A stretch of 64,000 nt of DNA. Origin: Lacihabitans sp. LS3-19. Lineage in GTDB: Bacteria > Bacteroidota > Bacteroidia > Cytophagales > Spirosomataceae. This document shows, one piece after another, positions 1-9,556 of the stretch. Numbering within the stretch: the first letter of the stretch is position 1; every line of letters starts with the position of its first letter. The stretch is taken from contig NZ_RJUA01000127.1 in the NCBI RefSeq assembly GCF_024343575.1, forward strand, positions 310,001 through 374,000, written 5' to 3'. Both the position numbers and the translations under genes were made by a program. The notes under the pieces are model-generated. The model did not search any database. It had not been told where the DNA came from and saw nothing but the letters and a program-made list of their open reading frames with translations.

Positions 1-660
1 TGTAAGAATTCCAATGCTCATTCTAACTTTATCGGCATCCGTTACTTTAAAGCTGTCATGAAAAACCCTGCATACTTTGGTATCTGTTTTTGCAAACAAT
101 CCTTTGGGTGCCGCCCATTTTACTATTCGCTGAAAGGCATCTTCTATTCCATCAACCCCTATTTGTGTAACATACGCCAAATTCATCTTTGGCAATTCTC
201 TGATTTCAATTTTTGCATTCACCATTATCCAATTTTTGAGATTATTAATGTTGCAAAGGTATTCTTCGGTGATAAAATTCACTTTACCAATCTTGCTATT
301 CACTTTACTAATCTTGCTAAAATTATCCAAGTTTGCCTTGCGAAACGCCTTTGGACTCTGACCATATATTTTTTTAAAGGTGCTAGAAAATGTCGAGTCG
401 TTTTTGAAGCCATATTTGTCTGCAATCTCAGCAATGCTATATGCTTTATTGTGTATCAGCATCATGGCAGTTCGTTCTACTCGTTTTCGAATGACATAGG
501 CGTTTAAGGTTTCGTTGGTAATAGCTTTAAAAAGTCTATGTAGGTGAAATGGCGAATAAAAGGCGATAGCTGCAATCGTCTGCAATGACAAATCCGCATC
601 TAAGTTTTCGTCTATAAATGCCAAGACTTTGTTTATTCTTTTGATATATTCTTCTTGCAT
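1..660 (-). CDS. AraC-family transcriptional regulator with GyrI-like effector domain (partial)
   Basis: The minus strand is open from an ATG at 660 to the window edge, so the 3' end is missing (220 codons visible). Residues about 1-100 form an AraC/XylS DNA-binding domain with two helix-turn-helix units; FYSPFHLHRLFKAITNET and YGFKNDSTFSSTFKKIYG are typical of the family. After a short linker, IREL...VTQIGVDGIEDAFQRI resembles the start of a GyrI-like (SOUL/BacI-type) small-molecule binding domain. This order, AraC domain first and effector domain second, is the Rob/SoxS-like layout of multidrug or stress regulators. Ligand and targets are not visible. Family call is firm; the full length cannot be judged. 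Confidence 0.85.
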   Translation of the reverse strand, partial: MQEEYIKRINKVLAFIDENLDADLSLQTIAAIAFYSPFHLHRLFKAITNETLNAYVIRKRVERTAMMLIHNKAYSIAEIADKYGFKNDSTFSSTFKKIYGQSPKAFRKANLDNFSKISKVNSKIGKVNFITEEYLCNINNLKNWIMVNAKIEIRELPKMNLAYVTQIGVDGIEDAFQRIVKWAAPKGLFAKTDTKVCRVFHDSFKVTDADKVRMSIGILT

Positions 661-835
661 TTCTCTTTTTTCTACAATAAGTTTTAAGATATTAGCAAAG
701 TATTTTCCATTAAAAACCAACAAGGAACAAAGTAAATATTTTTAATAATCCCAACAGATTTATCTCTGGATTAAATATCAGTACATTCTTTATATCATGC
801 TTTTTCTGTGAATTTTACTTTCAAAAGTTTAATAT

Positions 836-1534
836 CTAACAAATAAGCAATAACCTTGGCTCTCCATTTTTTTCTATTGGGGCTCTGTGAACACAAGGCA
901 GAACTTTGCTTTCGGGATGATCTACCGCCAACCGCCACAAATGTCCGAGACCCAAATTGATTGGGCGTGCATTTGGCAAAGCTTGGTAATGCAGATCAAA
1001 GAAATTTTCAACAAGAAATGCCTCAAAATCTTCGTCTGGGCCGTCGAAAAGTTTCATGAGTTCAAGCCGTATTTCGGGAACGAGGATTTTTTGAATGGCT
1101 TTTGAATTGGGCAAAATATCACTCGACTCGCCGTAGTAAGTGCATAAAAACGTATCGGTAGGCACAGGCGAACGATCTACATGATATGAATACACATCTG
1201 TTGGGAATAAGGGAAAGGAATCGTCTCGCTCGTAGTATTTGATTACATTCAGAACCGGAGCAGCACCTTGAGCTGTCAATAGTTTCATATCATTTAAAAG
1301 GACTTCACGAGCCAGCTGCCCCTGCTCGCTCAAGTGCATTTCACGTAGTTCTTCTTCGTCCATTACCGTAATATTTTCAGTCAATTCTGCCTTACTGACA
1401 ATCTCAGCAAAATCGCCAATAAGTTGACGTGACCAGCACATCGCATTTATATCACCCTGAAAAGGCCGCGAAACAAGGTCTTGAAATTGCGAAACACGCA
1501 GTATCTGATGCTCATCTTGAGTTAAATCTATCAT
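836..1534 (-). CDS. uncharacterised 232-aa protein, possibly DUF1826-like
   Basis: Intact 232-codon gene with no signal peptide or membrane segment, so probably cytoplasmic. It has an acidic middle and a conserved-looking C-terminus (LGHLWRLAVDH..., CVHRAP, EPRLLLIC) that recalls DUF1826 proteins, but I cannot confirm this without a profile search. Several His and Cys residues near the C-terminus (VLPCVHRAP) could bind metal; this is inference. The first 47 codons and the upstream region are repeated at about 3384-3602, where the copy is truncated, which supports this being the parental gene and supports the start chosen (the ATG is conserved in both copies). No operon partners are evident. 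Confidence 0.6.
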   Translation of the reverse strand: MIDLTQDEHQILRVSQFQDLVSRPFQGDINAMCWSRQLIGDFAEIVSKAELTENITVMDEEELREMHLSEQGQLAREVLLNDMKLLTAQGAAPVLNVIKYYERDDSFPLFPTDVYSYHVDRSPVPTDTFLCTYYGESSDILPNSKAIQKILVPEIRLELMKLFDGPDEDFEAFLVENFFDLHYQALPNARPINLGLGHLWRLAVDHPESKVLPCVHRAPIEKNGEPRLLLIC

Positions 1535-1597
1535 AATGGCAAAAGTACAATCTATTTGGGAGATTATTGGATTTGGATTTTTGGGTTAAGATTATGA
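1390..1597 (-). repeat. parental copy of a ~210-bp duplication
   Basis: This stretch covers the first ~47 codons of the 232-aa gene plus about 60 bp upstream. It is matched in the same orientation at 3384-3602 with only scattered substitutions. Shared landmarks include CGCGAAACAAGGTCTTGAAA in the coding part and TTTTTGGGTTAAGATTATGA upstream. By eye, identity is roughly 85-90%. Confidence 0.85.
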
Positions 1598-1869
1598 AAA
1601 GTTTTCAAAATAAAGGGTTTTCGATCTATTAGTGTTTCTAAAAATAATTGAATCCATTTTAAAACGGATTTATTAATTCTATTAGAGAAATATAGGATTG
1701 AAAATTCTATATTTCTGGTTTTGATATGTTCTATTGGAATATATTGAGGAGGGAAAATTCCACTCCAATACATGGTGCAAGTCAATCTACCAAACGATTA
1801 CTTGTAGTCAGCTTGCCTGATTTAAAGGTAAGAAAATAAGAATTAGAGAAGCGAGGAGGCGGTCCAGAT

Positions 1870-2832
1870 TTACCAATGGATTATCAACAAACCCGCACCA
1901 GCCGATCCTCCTAATCCCACGCTGGATCCACCACCGGCTCCCGGCGTAGAACCACCACTGGCGGTTACTGAAATTAAATTTCCAGTTGTAGAATTATCTG
2001 ACATATCATAAGAAATGGTGTTACCAGAACCTCCTCTTTGATTCGGATAAGAATCACCTCCTTTACCTCCCGTAATTATTCGTCGAAAGTCTGTACTACC
2101 AGCCTGTACATAGGTTGTTGAAGATATACCTCCATCCTGGCCGGCTACAAACTGGATTAAACCGGGCAAGGTGGTTTGCACAATATTATTAAATAGAACT
2201 CCAGTTCTTTGTTGTGAGACCGCATAAGTTCTTGCAGGAGCAGCTGAAGTAATTAGCCTGGTTGATCCTCCGTTAATATTGGTCGACGTACCTCCTTTAC
2301 CCACTTCGATACTTAATGTTTCGCCTGGTGTAACATTTACTACAAAACTGGCAAAGTCACCGGCGTCACCTCCAGTTGTAAAGGTAGTATTAGAACTTGT
2401 TGTTGGCATTACAAAACCGGCATCGCCTGCCCCCCAGGCTTCAACCCAAATTTGGTTGACTCCAGCAGGAACTATCCAACTGGATGAAACGTAACTGGGA
2501 GATGAATTATACAATTCACTCATGAAGCCCTGTGAATTAGGAAACCTGCTATACAATCCCTGATTTCCCGCTGTTCCCGTCAGATTGCTCCATTGAGCTC
2601 CGTTATAATAAGCTAGGTTAGCATTAGATTGATCATATACCACCATACCTGCTGAAGGAGATTGAATGGTAGTAGGAGGTGAAGTAACTTTGGGAAGAAC
2701 CAGACCCTTTGATGTAGAACTTACATCAACGATAGCAGAATTGCCATTGGGTGAAATTGTGACACTTTGAGCATAATCTGGGAAATTTATTAACAGGATT
2801 AACATTATCAGTACTAAGTCTATTTTTTTCAT
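1870..2832 (-). CDS. secreted glycine-rich surface protein
   Basis: The 320-residue product starts with a Sec signal peptide (hydrophobic LVLIMLILLINFPDYAQS). Residues about 25-85 hold the Bacteroidota surface-protein opening (SPNGNSAIVDVSSTSKGLVLPK, then GMVVYD and LAYYNGAQWSNLTG), often found ahead of tail-fibre-like or adhesin repeats. From about residue 120 (WIVPAGVNQIWVEAWGAG) to the end it is a glycine-rich domain ending GGSAGAGLLIIHW, typical of the glycine-rich phage-tail/adhesin fold. No T9SS sorting domain is visible. It sits alone between the two copies of the 836-1534 duplication. Probably extracellular, possibly adhesive; the specific role is unknown. Confidence 0.7.
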   Translation of the reverse strand: MKKIDLVLIMLILLINFPDYAQSVTISPNGNSAIVDVSSTSKGLVLPKVTSPPTTIQSPSAGMVVYDQSNANLAYYNGAQWSNLTGTAGNQGLYSRFPNSQGFMSELYNSSPSYVSSSWIVPAGVNQIWVEAWGAGDAGFVMPTTSSNTTFTTGGDAGDFASFVVNVTPGETLSIEVGKGGTSTNINGGSTRLITSAAPARTYAVSQQRTGVLFNNIVQTTLPGLIQFVAGQDGGISSTTYVQAGSTDFRRIITGGKGGDSYPNQRGGSGNTISYDMSDNSTTGNLISVTASGGSTPGAGGGSSVGLGGSAGAGLLIIHW

Positions 2833-3309
2833 GATCTTAAAATTTATAACTCAAAAATTATCATCAAGTACATTTTGTATAAAAAATAAATCTATTGTTT
2901 CTCAACTAAAAGTCTCAAATTGACCAAGAAGTTGCTTTTAAAATAAAAAAGTCTTTCAAATTAATATTTGATATTAAACACTAAGTAAATTTATTCAAAT
3001 TTTTAATTACTGATTTACAGTAAAAACGAATTTTATTTTACGGTTTGCGACTGAGAGAACCAATATTATAACTCTCTGCAAAATTAGGACAGGTTATAAT
3101 ACTATAATAAGAGTTTAAAATTTACTTGTAACCATGAAAAAGAATAATTATTCAAAACATTAGATTATGAAAGTACTCGATGAGTATGATATATCCAGCC
3201 AAACAAGCTCAAATTGTCTTAATCTATATAGATATGTTTGAATAGTGAGGCAAATTTCTGAATAGATGTTGACTCAATCGTTGTTCCAAGTGTTGGGGAT
3301 TTAGTTTTT
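2833..3309. other. intergenic, no gene recognised
   Basis: AT-rich 477-bp stretch upstream of the glycine-rich gene (which is read leftward) and downstream of the decayed duplicate. It probably carries the promoter of the glycine-rich gene. I see no RNA gene, strong hairpin or convincing ORF here. Confidence 0.5.
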
Positions 3310-3531
3310 TTAAAGTAAAATACAAAATGGAAAAAATTTAGCTTCAACATGTCTTTTCGGAACATGTATAGGAGAGGTATAATATGCCTTACCAACAATC
3401 TCAGCAAAATCACCAACAAGTTCACGCGACCAGCACATCGCATTTATTTCACCCTTAAAAGGCCGCGAAACAAGGTCTTGAAATTGCGTCACACGCAGCA
3501 TCTGATGCTTAGCTTGAGATAAATATATCAT
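3310..3531 (-). pseudogene. truncated duplicate of the 232-aa gene
   Basis: The first ~47 residues (MIYLSQAKHQMLRVTQFQDL... to GDFAEIVGKAY) are clearly the same as the N-terminus of the 836-1534 product (MIDLTQDEHQILRVSQFQDL...). After that the reading frame turns into unrelated sequence and stops at 73 codons, leaving about one fifth of the parental length. The homologous region also covers the upstream DNA, so this is a DNA duplication and not a small independent gene. A function for the stub is unlikely. Confidence 0.8.
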
Positions 3532-3602
3532 AATGACGAAAGTACGGATAAATTCAATTTAGGAGATTGTTGAATTTAGATTTTTGGGTTAAGATTATGA
3601 AA
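3384..3602 (-). repeat. truncated copy of the ~210-bp duplication
   Basis: Second, degenerate copy of 1390-1597 in the same orientation. Homology stops abruptly at about 3384 inside the coding part and fades after about 3602. The intervening ~1.8 kb contains the glycine-rich secreted protein gene, so that gene is flanked by direct repeats. Confidence 0.85.
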
Positions 3603-3756
3603 GTGTCAAAAAATTGAGTTTTGAGCCTACTCCCAATGTCCAATTCAATCCCGAAAGCTTTTGTGAAGCTCCATTCTAAATGCTTGGACGCATTACGTTG
3701 TGCCGAACGAAATCTTAGTTCATATGTGCCGTTCTACTTGTTTGCACTTCAAAGTT

Positions 3757-5412
3757 TTAGTCCAACCGAACAAATTTTACTCGTTCAATTCTGTCTGCAC
3801 TCAGTAAGAATGTTTTCGGAGTCCCACCATTATTTTCAATGTCGAACACATAATTGTTAACTAATAATTTCGTTGGTGAAATTAAAAATCCTTTTATGCT
3901 GTCTTGGCTACCGACAACCTTAATATCGTAATACTTGTCGCCTGAAAACTTAATGTCTATTGTTACATTAGTTTCTGAATTTATAAACTTCCCGTTAAGT
4001 GCCTGATAATTATATTTTGTCCAATTACTATTAGCCTTTGTTAAGGTATATGGTGAGTGAGAAGTATAATAGACAGTTACTGTCATTTCATCTTCTTCAT
4101 TTTTTTTGAATTCCTGCTTAAAGTCTGGGTCGTAAGTTTGATGTAAAATATTATCTGCTTCTCGTTCTAATTTCACATCGTTGCGTCCAATTCGTTTTAA
4201 GTATAAAATACTATCTATTCTTTCAAATTGAAATGTAAAATTATTGTCCGTTTGATAAGTTCCAACCATATCTTCCTCGCTTACAAAGCTGCCTACTTTG
4301 GCTGGTTTTGTAACTAAATAACTTGCATTGTTTTTTAGATTAAAAACCACATCAGCCATTTGTCGTGTCTGTGTATTTGGTGTTGATTTGCCAGTATTTG
4401 TAAGTGTAACAATAGAAATATTTTTGTTTGGAAACCTTATAACTGTGGCTTTCCAAGCTCCAGTTGCTCCTTCATGGAATTTATAAGGTAGTCCTTTGTA
4501 AGTGCTAAATTCAAGTCCATACCCATAATTTTTGATTGTTGAATTATCAGTTAATTGTTGACTTTTTTCTAAAATCTGTCTTTTTATTTTACTCTTTATT
4601 TTTCCTTGAAGAATTTGCTCCCAGTGAAGTTGGTCTGCCAATGTTGAAAAAATATTTCCATCGCCACAAACATTCCAAATCCAATCATAAGTTGTCCAAG
4701 TGTCAAAATTGAAATATGCTTTTGCAATTGGTCCCCGAATTTTTGTATGGTTGTTTTCAAAAGAAGTGTTAGGCATATTTAATTTTTTGAACAAATCATT
4801 TGTGTATTCGACAAACGATTTTCCTGTGACCTCTTCTACAATGGCAGTTAATAAAATGTAGTTAGTGTTACTATACAAATATTTTGTACCGGGATTGAAA
4901 TTTAATTCTTGCTGTTTTTCTATTAGTTCCAAAACATCTTTATTGCTAAATGAATGTTCCCACCAAGTTAAGCCTTGCAAAGACCACAAATCATAAACAT
5001 CTCTGATTCCACTTGTATGATTAAGTAAATTTTCAATAGTAATCTTTGATTTAAGTTTTGTGTAAATGGTTGGCAAATATTTTCTTATGTCGTCTGTTAA
5101 GCTAATTTTTTTCTCGTCAATCAAAACAAGAATGGCTAATGCTGTAAATTGTTTGCCATTTGATGCAATGTTAAACCGTGTGTCCTTTGTAATTAAACTG
5201 CTGTCTGTCAAATTAGCAAACCCAGCAACTTTTTGGTAAACTATTTTTCCATTACTTACAATGCCTGTTGCAATTCCTGGTGCACCTTTGGGAACATCCT
5301 GTGCTGCAATAGAGTCAAGTAGTTTTATTTGGATTGGTGTAAAACTTTTAGGGGATTGCCCATGCAAAACAGTATTTTCAATAACAAAAAAGATAACTGC
5401 TAGTTTTCTCAT
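3757..5412 (-). CDS. secreted SxxK serine hydrolase (class C beta-lactamase/esterase family)
   Basis: A 551-residue protein from the ATG at 5412; an in-frame TTG six codons earlier would spoil the signal peptide. After an N-terminal export signal comes a beta-lactamase/transpeptidase-like domain to about residue 370. SNGK near residue 84 gives the catalytic Ser and Lys (SxxK), and YSN in KYLYSNTNY gives the second motif. The last ~170 residues form a separate beta-rich domain of the kind often appended to such hydrolases. The family includes D-aminopeptidases, esterases and penicillin-binding-like enzymes, so the substrate cannot be read. The gene lies downstream of a membrane AraC regulator and a second SxxK hydrolase on the same strand. 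Confidence 0.8.
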   Translation of the reverse strand: MRKLAVIFFVIENTVLHGQSPKSFTPIQIKLLDSIAAQDVPKGAPGIATGIVSNGKIVYQKVAGFANLTDSSLITKDTRFNIASNGKQFTALAILVLIDEKKISLTDDIRKYLPTIYTKLKSKITIENLLNHTSGIRDVYDLWSLQGLTWWEHSFSNKDVLELIEKQQELNFNPGTKYLYSNTNYILLTAIVEEVTGKSFVEYTNDLFKKLNMPNTSFENNHTKIRGPIAKAYFNFDTWTTYDWIWNVCGDGNIFSTLADQLHWEQILQGKIKSKIKRQILEKSQQLTDNSTIKNYGYGLEFSTYKGLPYKFHEGATGAWKATVIRFPNKNISIVTLTNTGKSTPNTQTRQMADVVFNLKNNASYLVTKPAKVGSFVSEEDMVGTYQTDNNFTFQFERIDSILYLKRIGRNDVKLEREADNILHQTYDPDFKQEFKKNEEDEMTVTVYYTSHSPYTLTKANSNWTKYNYQALNGKFINSETNVTIDIKFSGDKYYDIKVVGSQDSIKGFLISPTKLLVNNYVFDIENNGGTPKTFLLSADRIERVKFVRLD

Positions 5413-5478
5413 TTCTAATTTTTTTTGCAAATTTTAACTTTTGCAAACTATAATTCGCTTTAAATCCTGATTTGACAC

Positions 5479-6693
5479 CTATTTTGGAAGGTATTTTTCA
5501 ATATATTCTTTGGGATTTAATGATGTGGCTCTTTTAAAAGCCCTATTGAATGTAGATTTGGAATTAAAACCACATTCAAAAGCAAGACTTAGTAATGTTT
5601 GTATATTATGTTCTCCTTCCTCAATTTTTTGTATTAAGGCTTTTATTCGATAGTGATTTACAAAATCGTTAAAGTTCATATTGAACCCTTGATTAATAAC
5701 CTTTGAGATTTTTTTTGAGTGCGTACTTAATTTGTTGCTTAGGTCTGATATAACAAGTTCTGGGTTCTCATACATTTTGTCCACCAGCATCAGCGTTTCT
5801 ATTTTTTCCTTCCATAAATCAAAGTCTGGTATTTCATTCTTGTCTTCTTCAAAATTGTCATTGTCCTGTATTGATATGGGAAGTTCAGTTTCACCGGGAC
5901 CATATGCCTCAAATTTGAAATCCGCATCGAAATTTAGTGGGGAAACGCGAAAAGACGTGGCTGATAATATTGAATTTGTATAACCGCTTATTGACATGTA
6001 ATAGAAGAGGATTGAAAAACATACGTAATACCAAAACTTTTTCCCAAATTCATCCCACTCAGGGTTGACAATAAAAAATAAAATACGAATAGCAATAAGC
6101 ATCAAAAATGCTATTAGAAATCGTTTAGCCCACTTAAACATTACCGAATCAGCAAAACTCACCACATTATAAGTTAATGTTTTATACTTATAGTAAACTT
6201 TGAGGCTTTGAGTTAAATAATAGCCTAATGAGAACAGTCCGGTTATCTGATACCATAATGAAAAATCTTTGTCTTTACCATCTTTGTAAAAATAATTTTC
6301 ATTCAAAATGACATTATCTGTGAGAAAAATAAAAAATGAGTAAATCAGATAGATAGCAGAAGGTAAAAAATGAATGTAATCTCTTTTAGAAAACTGAAAT
6401 GACTTGTCAAGTAAGGCTTTTGTGTAGAAATATAATACAGGAGGCAGTAAAAATAATTGTTGAAAGGGGATATAAAAAAGAATATTTCTATACGGCTGTT
6501 GAGAATACCATCCAGCAAATCCAAACATGAAAGGTGCAATATAAAAGGAGCATAGTATCGTAAATAAACTGAGCCAAAGACTTGATTTATTTTCGTTTTG
6601 TAATCCTTTAATTAATAGTAATGTGGAAAAAACCATTCCGTGTAAAAAGAAAATCAGTAAAATCGAACTTTTCAAACTAAAAGAAAAAAGCAT
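5479..6693 (-). CDS. membrane-anchored AraC-family regulator
   Basis: About 404 residues. The first ~240 are strongly hydrophobic with roughly seven membrane helices (for example FFLHGMVFSTLLLI, IHFLPSAIYLIYSFFIFL, FLIAFLMLIAIRILFFIV). After an acidic linker with NDNFEED, residues about 305-400 form an AraC HTH domain ending FECGFNSKSTFNRAFKRAT and LNPKEYIEKYL. The 7TM-plus-AraC layout is common in Bacteroidota and suggests sensing at the membrane with the DNA-binding part in the cytoplasm. An ATG at 6693 is preferred over the GTG one codon earlier. It sits between two SxxK hydrolase genes, probably its targets or partners (inference). Confidence 0.85.
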   Translation of the reverse strand: MLFSFSLKSSILLIFFLHGMVFSTLLLIKGLQNENKSSLWLSLFTILCSFYIAPFMFGFAGWYSQQPYRNILFYIPFQQLFLLPPVLYFYTKALLDKSFQFSKRDYIHFLPSAIYLIYSFFIFLTDNVILNENYFYKDGKDKDFSLWYQITGLFSLGYYLTQSLKVYYKYKTLTYNVVSFADSVMFKWAKRFLIAFLMLIAIRILFFIVNPEWDEFGKKFWYYVCFSILFYYMSISGYTNSILSATSFRVSPLNFDADFKFEAYGPGETELPISIQDNDNFEEDKNEIPDFDLWKEKIETLMLVDKMYENPELVISDLSNKLSTHSKKISKVINQGFNMNFNDFVNHYRIKALIQKIEEGEHNIQTLLSLAFECGFNSKSTFNRAFKRATSLNPKEYIEKYLPK

Positions 6694-6849
6694 CACTTTC
6701 TAATTTTTAAATGGAATGGAATTTTGAGGTCTCTTGGTATGCCACCTAACATTTAGTAAATGACAAGTAGGCAATAGCGATGCACTAAACTTTCGGTTAA
6801 GCACAGGCTTTGATACGAGCCAAAAGCCTTGATTTTATAACTATTTCTC

Positions 6850-8148
6850 TTATTTTTTATATACATTTTTGACAGCAGATTTCCTTTTCTTACGCCATAT
6901 TCCTGTTCCTATGATTAGTATACAAATTATAAATAGTCCAATTATTATAATAGTGGTCATTTTTTCAAGAAGCATTGTAAATAGCAACGTGTCAGTTTTC
7001 CCTGTCTCTAAAAATACCCAATCGCTGGCTATTCTTGTTGCTAAATTTGGGTTACCTGTCTCTAAAACAATTATTCCGTCACCTGAAATTGGATTTATTC
7101 TTATTGCCGTATTTATTGGTGGTGTACTTTTCCCATCGTGTCCGAAAATGTCTTCATCATTTTCAATATCAATATAAAGCATAGTTCCTAAACCATAAAT
7201 TTTTTCACCCATGCTATCCCAATGCGATTTTCTCATTAGCTTTAATGATTCAGGGCTTATCTTTCCTCTTCCAATTGGCTCATTATTACTGCCTTTTAAA
7301 TACAATTTAAAAAATATTTCTAAATCAGAAAGTGATGTATATAAAGAAGTTGCCGCCAAAGAAGTATAATAAAAATGTGGTGCGATACTTTTGTCAGAAT
7401 TGTAAAATTCACAGAGCCTGTTTTTTAAGGAGTCGTTTAAAATGTAACTACTACTAGTCATTTTCAAAGGTGTAAACAAACTGTCTTTCATAAAATCATT
7501 AAAAGTTTGTCCACTTGTTTCTTCTACCAATAATTGTAAAATAGTAAATCCACCACCAGAGTATTTCCATTTTGAACCCGGCTCAATTCCTACTTTTACT
7601 TCGCCACTTTCTCCTTCATCAACGTCTTTAGCTTTAGTAAGTGATTGTTCTAATGTTTGAGTTGAATCTTTATTTCTAAAACCATTGTAACCTAATCCAT
7701 CAGTTAAGCCAGCCGTATGACTTAACAATTTCCTTACGGTTACTTCTTCATTGTCAAATTCACTTGGCGGAAGTTGCCATCTTGTAAGATACTGATTTAC
7801 AGGTGTGTCTAAATTTATTTTCCCTAATTCAACGAGTTTCAAAATACCCACGGAAGAAACAATTTTAGAAAGGGATGATACTTGAAATATAGTATTTTTA
7901 TCAACTTTTTTATTTTTAGAATAGAAGAGTTCTTTTTCAACTTCCCCTTCTTTTATATTCGCCATTGCAAAGTTTCCTACAAATTCTTTTTCAATTTGCT
8001 GATTAACCGCTTTTGAAAATAATTTTGGGTCGTTACTGTCTGTAAAAGGTTTATGCCACCAACCTTTTAGTGTTCCATAAAATGAAAGTCCAATCCATAA
8101 AATGGATAAAAAAATAATCGCAAAAACGTATTTGAAAATTCTTTTCAT
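6850..8148 (-). CDS. SxxK serine hydrolase with C-terminal membrane helix
   Basis: The 432-residue product begins with a membrane/signal segment (FKYVFAIIFLSILWIGLSF). SLSK at about residues 92-95 is the SxxK nucleophile/base motif and KYSGGG supplies the second motif; FGHDG near residue 320 may be the third. Near the C-terminus MTTIIIIGLFIICILIIGTG is a second membrane helix followed by a positively charged tail, so the catalytic domain is probably held at the outer face of the cytoplasmic membrane. It belongs to the beta-lactamase class C/penicillin-binding-like family; the substrate is unknown. It is first in a same-strand row with the AraC regulator and the other hydrolase. Confidence 0.8.
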   Translation of the reverse strand: MKRIFKYVFAIIFLSILWIGLSFYGTLKGWWHKPFTDSNDPKLFSKAVNQQIEKEFVGNFAMANIKEGEVEKELFYSKNKKVDKNTIFQVSSLSKIVSSVGILKLVELGKINLDTPVNQYLTRWQLPPSEFDNEEVTVRKLLSHTAGLTDGLGYNGFRNKDSTQTLEQSLTKAKDVDEGESGEVKVGIEPGSKWKYSGGGFTILQLLVEETSGQTFNDFMKDSLFTPLKMTSSSYILNDSLKNRLCEFYNSDKSIAPHFYYTSLAATSLYTSLSDLEIFFKLYLKGSNNEPIGRGKISPESLKLMRKSHWDSMGEKIYGLGTMLYIDIENDEDIFGHDGKSTPPINTAIRINPISGDGIIVLETGNPNLATRIASDWVFLETGKTDTLLFTMLLEKMTTIIIIGLFIICILIIGTGIWRKKRKSAVKNVYKK

Positions 8149-8503
8149 TTCTAGTTTTTTTTAGATTTTTATGGTTTTCTAAACGATTTGCTATGTTTAA
8201 GCTAGGCTATGGCCGCTATTAAATATATCTAAGTGTTTGTAGAGTTTGATCTTTCAATTGAACAAATATATTGTTTCGTTTCCTTATATCCAATATATTA
8301 TTACTTGTTTAGGCTTCAACATTTCAGTTATTAACCCTTACCAAACGGATAATTATTTTTTGCCAAAAAAAGCCTTCCTGTTTTATCAAGCTTCTGAATC
8401 CAGTATTTTAAAATCCTCACTTATTACAAAAAATGACCAAGTTTCTTATCTTCAAAAATAATTTTGTATGTTTGAATATTAGCTAATCATAAATTTTTCT
8501 TGG
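8149..8503. other. divergent intergenic region
   Basis: 355 bp between the leftward hydrolase gene and the rightward desaturase gene. It should hold both promoters. A short open frame at 8246-8461 has no recognisable features or plausible ribosome-binding site and was not accepted as a gene. Confidence 0.5.
8459..8474 (+). promoter_or_regulatory. tandem TAnnTTTG promoter elements
   Basis: TAATTTTG (8459-8466) and TATGTTTG (8467-8474) each match the Bacteroidota -7 consensus TAnnTTTG and lie 30-45 bp before the start codon at 8504. A clear TTG -33 element at 19-20 nt spacing is not obvious, so confidence is moderate. Confidence 0.45.
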
Positions 8504-9496
8504 ATGGATACTATTCTTTCTGAAATCAAAAGTTTCTTTGGTTTAGGTGGCGTTTTCAAAATCATTTCTACGGGCGACTACAGTGCTTTTCTGACTTACG
8601 AGGGCATCACCTCCATTATTGGCCCTCTGATACCATTCTTAGTTATTTTCGAACTCATTGCCGGTTTGTTTTATAAAAATCCTCATACAAAAGTTTATAA
8701 AATCAATTTCTTGATTTATGTATTAAACCGCGTTGTTTCAAGATTTATATCTATCGGTGTTATTGGTTTTATCTTAGCAAATTTCCAGAAATACGCCCTT
8801 TTTCAAACTACTTTCACGTGGTATTGGCTCATTTATGGCTATGTTATTTGGGAGTTTTCGCATTTTATTTACCATTATTTAGGGCATAAAGTTCGCTTGT
8901 TTTGGTGTTTGCATTCTACCCACCACGCACCCGAAAATATGAATCTCTCTGTTACTTATGCTCATTTTTTCTTGGAAGGACCTTATGCCGATGCTATCAG
9001 GGGGTCTATTTGTATTTTGGCAGGTATTCATCCTACGCTTTTGTTTTTCATCATGTTTGTAGATGGCACTTGGGGGGCGTTTATACATGTAGGCGAAAAT
9101 ATCGTAAAAGACGGAAGGTTGGGACTGCACAAAATTCCTGTGCTTGGGAAATACATACTTTCGCCCACTGATCACCGCGTGCACCATGCCCGGAATCCAC
9201 TGTATATGGACACCAATTATTGTAATTTACTCAACATTTGGGACAGAGTTTTTGGGACTTATCAACCCATAGAGGAGGACGTACAGATAGAATACGGAAT
9301 AACCCGCGAGGTGAATTCTGGCAATATTCTAGATGTTTATTTCGGCGAACTTTGGGCTTTGATAAAAGACATATCAGCCGCACCAAACGTAAAGTCCATG
9401 TTGCTGTACATCGTAATGCCTCCTGGCTGGTCCCCAAACGGTGCTCACAGAACTGCGGATGTGGTTAGAAGGGAATATTTAGATGGAATTAAATGA
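8504..9496 (+). CDS. sterol desaturase / fatty acid hydroxylase family membrane protein
   Basis: A 330-residue integral membrane protein with hydrophobic segments at about 37-58, 78-100, 104-125 and 155-185. The three histidine clusters of the fatty-acid-hydroxylase superfamily are all present: HFIYHYLGH at about 120-128, HSTHH at about 137-141 and HRVHH at about 224-228. These bind the di-iron centre that uses O2 to hydroxylate or desaturate lipids. The catalytic histidines are intact. The exact lipid substrate cannot be told. The gene stands alone, converging on proA. Confidence 0.85.
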   Translation: MDTILSEIKSFFGLGGVFKIISTGDYSAFLTYEGITSIIGPLIPFLVIFELIAGLFYKNPHTKVYKINFLIYVLNRVVSRFISIGVIGFILANFQKYALFQTTFTWYWLIYGYVIWEFSHFIYHYLGHKVRLFWCLHSTHHAPENMNLSVTYAHFFLEGPYADAIRGSICILAGIHPTLLFFIMFVDGTWGAFIHVGENIVKDGRLGLHKIPVLGKYILSPTDHRVHHARNPLYMDTNYCNLLNIWDRVFGTYQPIEEDVQIEYGITREVNSGNILDVYFGELWALIKDISAAPNVKSMLLYIVMPPGWSPNGAHRTADVVRREYLDGIK

Positions 9497-9556
9497 GAAT
9501 TCAAATTCAAAAACAAATTCAAAAGCAAATACAAATTCAAATAAAAATACAAATTC

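Noticed and set aside
1564-1785. 73-codon open frame on the minus strand
   Set aside because: No recognisable features; AT-rich, and partly overlaps the duplicated upstream region, where the other copy has no such frame.
8246-8461. 71-codon open frame before the desaturase gene
   Set aside because: Lies in a promoter region and encodes no plausible domain.
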